This document shows, one piece after another, positions 12,255-13,512 of a stretch of 13,512 nt of DNA. The DNA is from Hyphomonadaceae bacterium. GTDB lineage: Bacteria > Pseudomonadota > Alphaproteobacteria > Caulobacterales > Hyphomonadaceae. The notes under the pieces were generated by a model that saw only the letters and a program-made list of their open reading frames with translations, had not been told where the DNA came from and searched no databases. The stretch covers positions 1 through 13,512 of the forward strand of contig JAUYSA010000401.1 of the NCBI GenBank assembly GCA_030696545.1. Direction: 5' to 3'. Position numbers and translations under genes: made by a program. How positions within the stretch are numbered: position 1 is the first letter of the stretch; every line of letters starts with the position of its first letter.

Positions 12255-12734
12255 GTGATCCGCGCGCTTCTTCTCTGCTGCTTTCTCGCGCTTGCCGCCT
12301 GCTCGGGCGAAGGCGATGATCCAGATGCGCAATACCGCAAGGATCTCGCCGCCGCCTCAGATCGCGCAAAGGCGAAGCTCTCCTTCTTCTGGGAGCATTT
12401 CGAGGCGCCAGAAGTCGACGAGTACGACTTCTCCCTGAAAGCCGCGCTTCCCCGCCGCGACGGCCAACCCGGCGCTGAAGACGCCTGGCTAGAGAACATC
12501 GCGCGCAGCGACGACAGGATCGTCGGCGAACTCACCGTGAACCCACGCTATCTCGGCGAACTCCGCGAAGGCGCCATCGTCGAGATCCAGCCCACCCAGA
12601 TCATCGACTGGGCCTTCATGCGCGGCGACGCGCTGCTCGGCCACTACACCACCCGCGTCATGCTCCCGAGGCTCGACCCCCAACAGGCCGAATGGCTGCG
12701 GCCAATGCTGGCCGGAACGCCTGACGGGACGTGA
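12255..12734 (+). CDS. DUF2314-domain lipoprotein
   Basis: A 159-residue lipoprotein: MIRALLLCCFLALAAC gives an acylated Cys16, followed by an acidic linker (SGEGDDPDAQ). Residues about 55-145 match DUF2314: DFSLKAALPRRDG, EDAWLENI, DRIVGELTVNPRYLGELREGAIVEI, then IIDWAFMRGDALLGHYTTRVMLPRL, with the typical I-DW and G-YT-R elements. The family's function is unknown. The start is GTG 12255, seven bases after the cyclotransferase stop and without a clear ribosome site, so translational coupling is likely. It is the last of four lipoprotein genes in a row and is followed by an inverted repeat pair that may end the transcript. Confidence 0.82.
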   Translation: MIRALLLCCFLALAACSGEGDDPDAQYRKDLAAASDRAKAKLSFFWEHFEAPEVDEYDFSLKAALPRRDGQPGAEDAWLENIARSDDRIVGELTVNPRYLGELREGAIVEIQPTQIIDWAFMRGDALLGHYTTRVMLPRLDPQQAEWLRPMLAGTPDGT

Positions 12735-12780
12735 GCCGCCAGCAGTGCGCGTTTCTGGAAGCGGACTATCAGGTCCGCGT

Positions 12781-12882
12781 TCCCCGCGAAGGCGGGGATC
12801 CAGTCCTCTTTGGAAATAAAGCCTGAAGCCTCAATCCAAAACCAGTGTCGCCATCAGCGCTCGACCCCCGCCTTCGCGGGGG
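12781..12882. repeat. Inverted pair of GC-rich palindromes (REP-like, second type)
   Basis: Copy one is TCCCCGC / GCGGGGA around GAAG (12781-12798). Copy two is CCCCCGC / GCGGGGG around CTTC (12865-12882), so the copies are inverted. Inside, TTTGGA (12809-12814) and TCCAAA (12835-12840) also pair, so the element can fold as one large cloverleaf. Palindromes with this core are common between genes of alphaproteobacteria, from memory. The stretch 12735-12964 otherwise holds no gene that I can support. Confidence 0.75.
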
Positions 12883-12964
12883 ACACGGTGGATATGGCCG
12901 CGCACGCTCGCCGCCCAATGACAAACCCCAAAAATGCTCCATCTTCCCAGACAGGAGCCCGCCC

Positions 12965-13336
12965 ATGACCATCCCGCGCCTTGTCATCGTCGCCTACCGC
13001 CCGAAGCCCGGCAAAATCGAGGTCCTGCTCGCGGAGGTGCGCGACCACGTGCACCTGCTGCGTTCCGAAGGCCTCGCCACCGATCGCCCCGCCACGGTCA
13101 TGCGCGCGAAGGACGGCGCCATCATCGAAGTCTTCGAGTGGGCTTCTCCCGCCGCCATCGAGGAAGCGCACGGCAATCCCCGCATACAGGCCATGTGGTC
13201 CCGCTTCGCCGCCTGCAGCGACTACGCCCCGCTCAACACCCTCTTCGAATCTGCCGACCTCTTCGCCGAATTCGAACCCGTCGACCTCCACCTCGCCCCC
13301 ATCATCCAGCCTGACCCGGACCACAGGGCAGAGTAG
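12965..13336 (+). CDS. Small dimeric alpha/beta-barrel (ABM-like) protein
   Basis: A 123-residue cytoplasmic protein. The first 95 residues have the ferredoxin-like pattern of the antibiotic-biosynthesis-monooxygenase/dimeric alpha-beta-barrel superfamily. A strand (RLVIVAYRPKPGK) is followed by helix IEVLLAEVRDHVHLLRSEG, strands ATVMRAKDGAIIEVFEW and helix SPAAIEEAHGNPRIQAMWSRFAACSDY. Proteins of this fold include cofactor-free oxygenases, but many have no known role and no catalytic residue can be assigned. ATG 12965 has AGGAG seven bases upstream, the best ribosome site in this part. The frame continues upstream into the repeat, but those codons look non-coding. It is flanked by repeat elements on both sides and seems to be a single-gene unit. 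Confidence 0.7.
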   Translation: MTIPRLVIVAYRPKPGKIEVLLAEVRDHVHLLRSEGLATDRPATVMRAKDGAIIEVFEWASPAAIEEAHGNPRIQAMWSRFAACSDYAPLNTLFESADLFAEFEPVDLHLAPIIQPDPDHRAE

Positions 13337-13340
13337 CATC

Positions 13341-13380
13341 TTCCCCCGCGTGCGGGGGATGTACGGCGAAGCCGGGAGGG
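13341..13380 (+). repeat. GC-rich intergenic repeat, left half of an inverted pair
   Basis: TCCCCCGC (13342-13349) and GCGGGGGA (13352-13359) are perfect complements. A small GGC-GAA-GCC hairpin and the run GGGAGGGG follow. The order matches the element after glyQ. The first hairpin begins six bases after the stop of the alpha/beta-barrel gene and could act as its transcript end, though no T-run follows. Confidence 0.6.
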
Positions 13381-13421
13381 GGGAGTCGACAAGGGGATAC
13401 TCACGATGAGTCGCCAGGCTG

Positions 13422-13471
13422 CGTCCCCATCCGGCGCTGCGCGCCACCTTCCCCGTGAACGGGGAAGGATG
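13422..13471 (-). repeat. GC-rich intergenic repeat, right half of an inverted pair
   Basis: Read on the minus strand: CCTTCCCCG / CGGGGAAGG (13447-13455 and 13460-13468, nine perfect pairs around a tetraloop), then GGTGGCGCGCAGCGCC with a GGCGC/GCGCC hairpin (13433-13445), then GGATGGGGACGC. This closely parallels the element at 7471-7530. With 13341-13380 it forms a head-to-head pair closing the gap before the final leftward gene. Confidence 0.6.
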
Positions 13472-13512
13472 TCAGCTCTCCTTCAGCCCCTCCTGCTTCA
13501 TCCGCCACACCA
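13472..13512 (-). CDS. C-terminal end of a leftward gene (partial)
   Basis: The last 41 bases on the minus strand read VWRMKQEGLKES and then TGA at 13472-13474, with the gene continuing past the window. The composition looks coding, and the stop directly abuts a repeat element, as expected for a gene end. The fragment is too short to name a family, and it could be chance. Confidence 0.35.
   Translation of the reverse strand, partial: VWRMKQEGLKES

Noticed and set aside
11336..12535. 399-residue open frame antisense to the cyclotransferase and its neighbours
   Set aside because: It spans three plus-strand genes with clear lipoprotein signals and family motifs; the antisense product is low-complexity and shadow-like.

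Overview
This window is GC-rich, almost fully coding DNA from an alphaproteobacterium. The gene set and short spacing suggest the Hyphomonadaceae/Caulobacterales side (for example Hyphomonas), but that placement is inferred from gene content and neighbourhood, not from a search. The signs are a TPR gene overlapping ispE, a polyprenyl diphosphate synthase divergent from a DUF2007 gene and a TrmN6-like methyltransferase, an alpha2beta2-type glyQ, and small GC-rich palindromic intergenic repeats of a kind common in these bacteria.

Layout. Bases 1-2163 (+) hold the end of a TPR protein, ispE (isoprenoid precursor synthesis) and a WecA/MraY-family sugar-phosphate transferase that uses undecaprenyl phosphate. 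They meet a leftward long-chain polyprenyl diphosphate synthase (2165-3193) with one base between them, so isoprenoid making and isoprenoid-lipid use are neighbours. Rightward from the divergent promoter region come a DUF2007 gene, a TrmN6-like methyltransferase and a small membrane protein (3317-4527). A 29-residue membrane micro-ORF (4690-4779) converges on a leftward soluble chemotaxis-type receptor with two PAS domains (4786-6318).

An inverted pair of REP-like palindromes (6401-6505) separates the receptor from glyQ (6554-7465). glyQ is followed not by glyS but by a second repeat element that runs into a DUF2809 membrane gene with no obvious normal start codon, and then by a four-helix membrane protein. 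Leftward come a DECR-like short-chain dehydrogenase/reductase (8519-9307) with a clear promoter and operator-like palindrome, and behind it a 55-residue proline-rich ORF.

The most distinctive block is 9465-12734 (+): four consecutive predicted lipoproteins. Two are tandem paralogues with a complete glutathione-S-transferase fold behind a lipobox signal peptide, the second carrying a 70-residue Ala/Pro tail. They are followed by a plant-type glutaminyl-peptide cyclotransferase lipoprotein and a DUF2314 lipoprotein. A strong intrinsic terminator splits the two GST genes. Together they look like an envelope-anchored set acting on thiols or proteins; this joint role is inference.

The window ends with a second inverted repeat pair, a small dimeric alpha/beta-barrel protein, a third composite repeat, and the last codons of a leftward gene.
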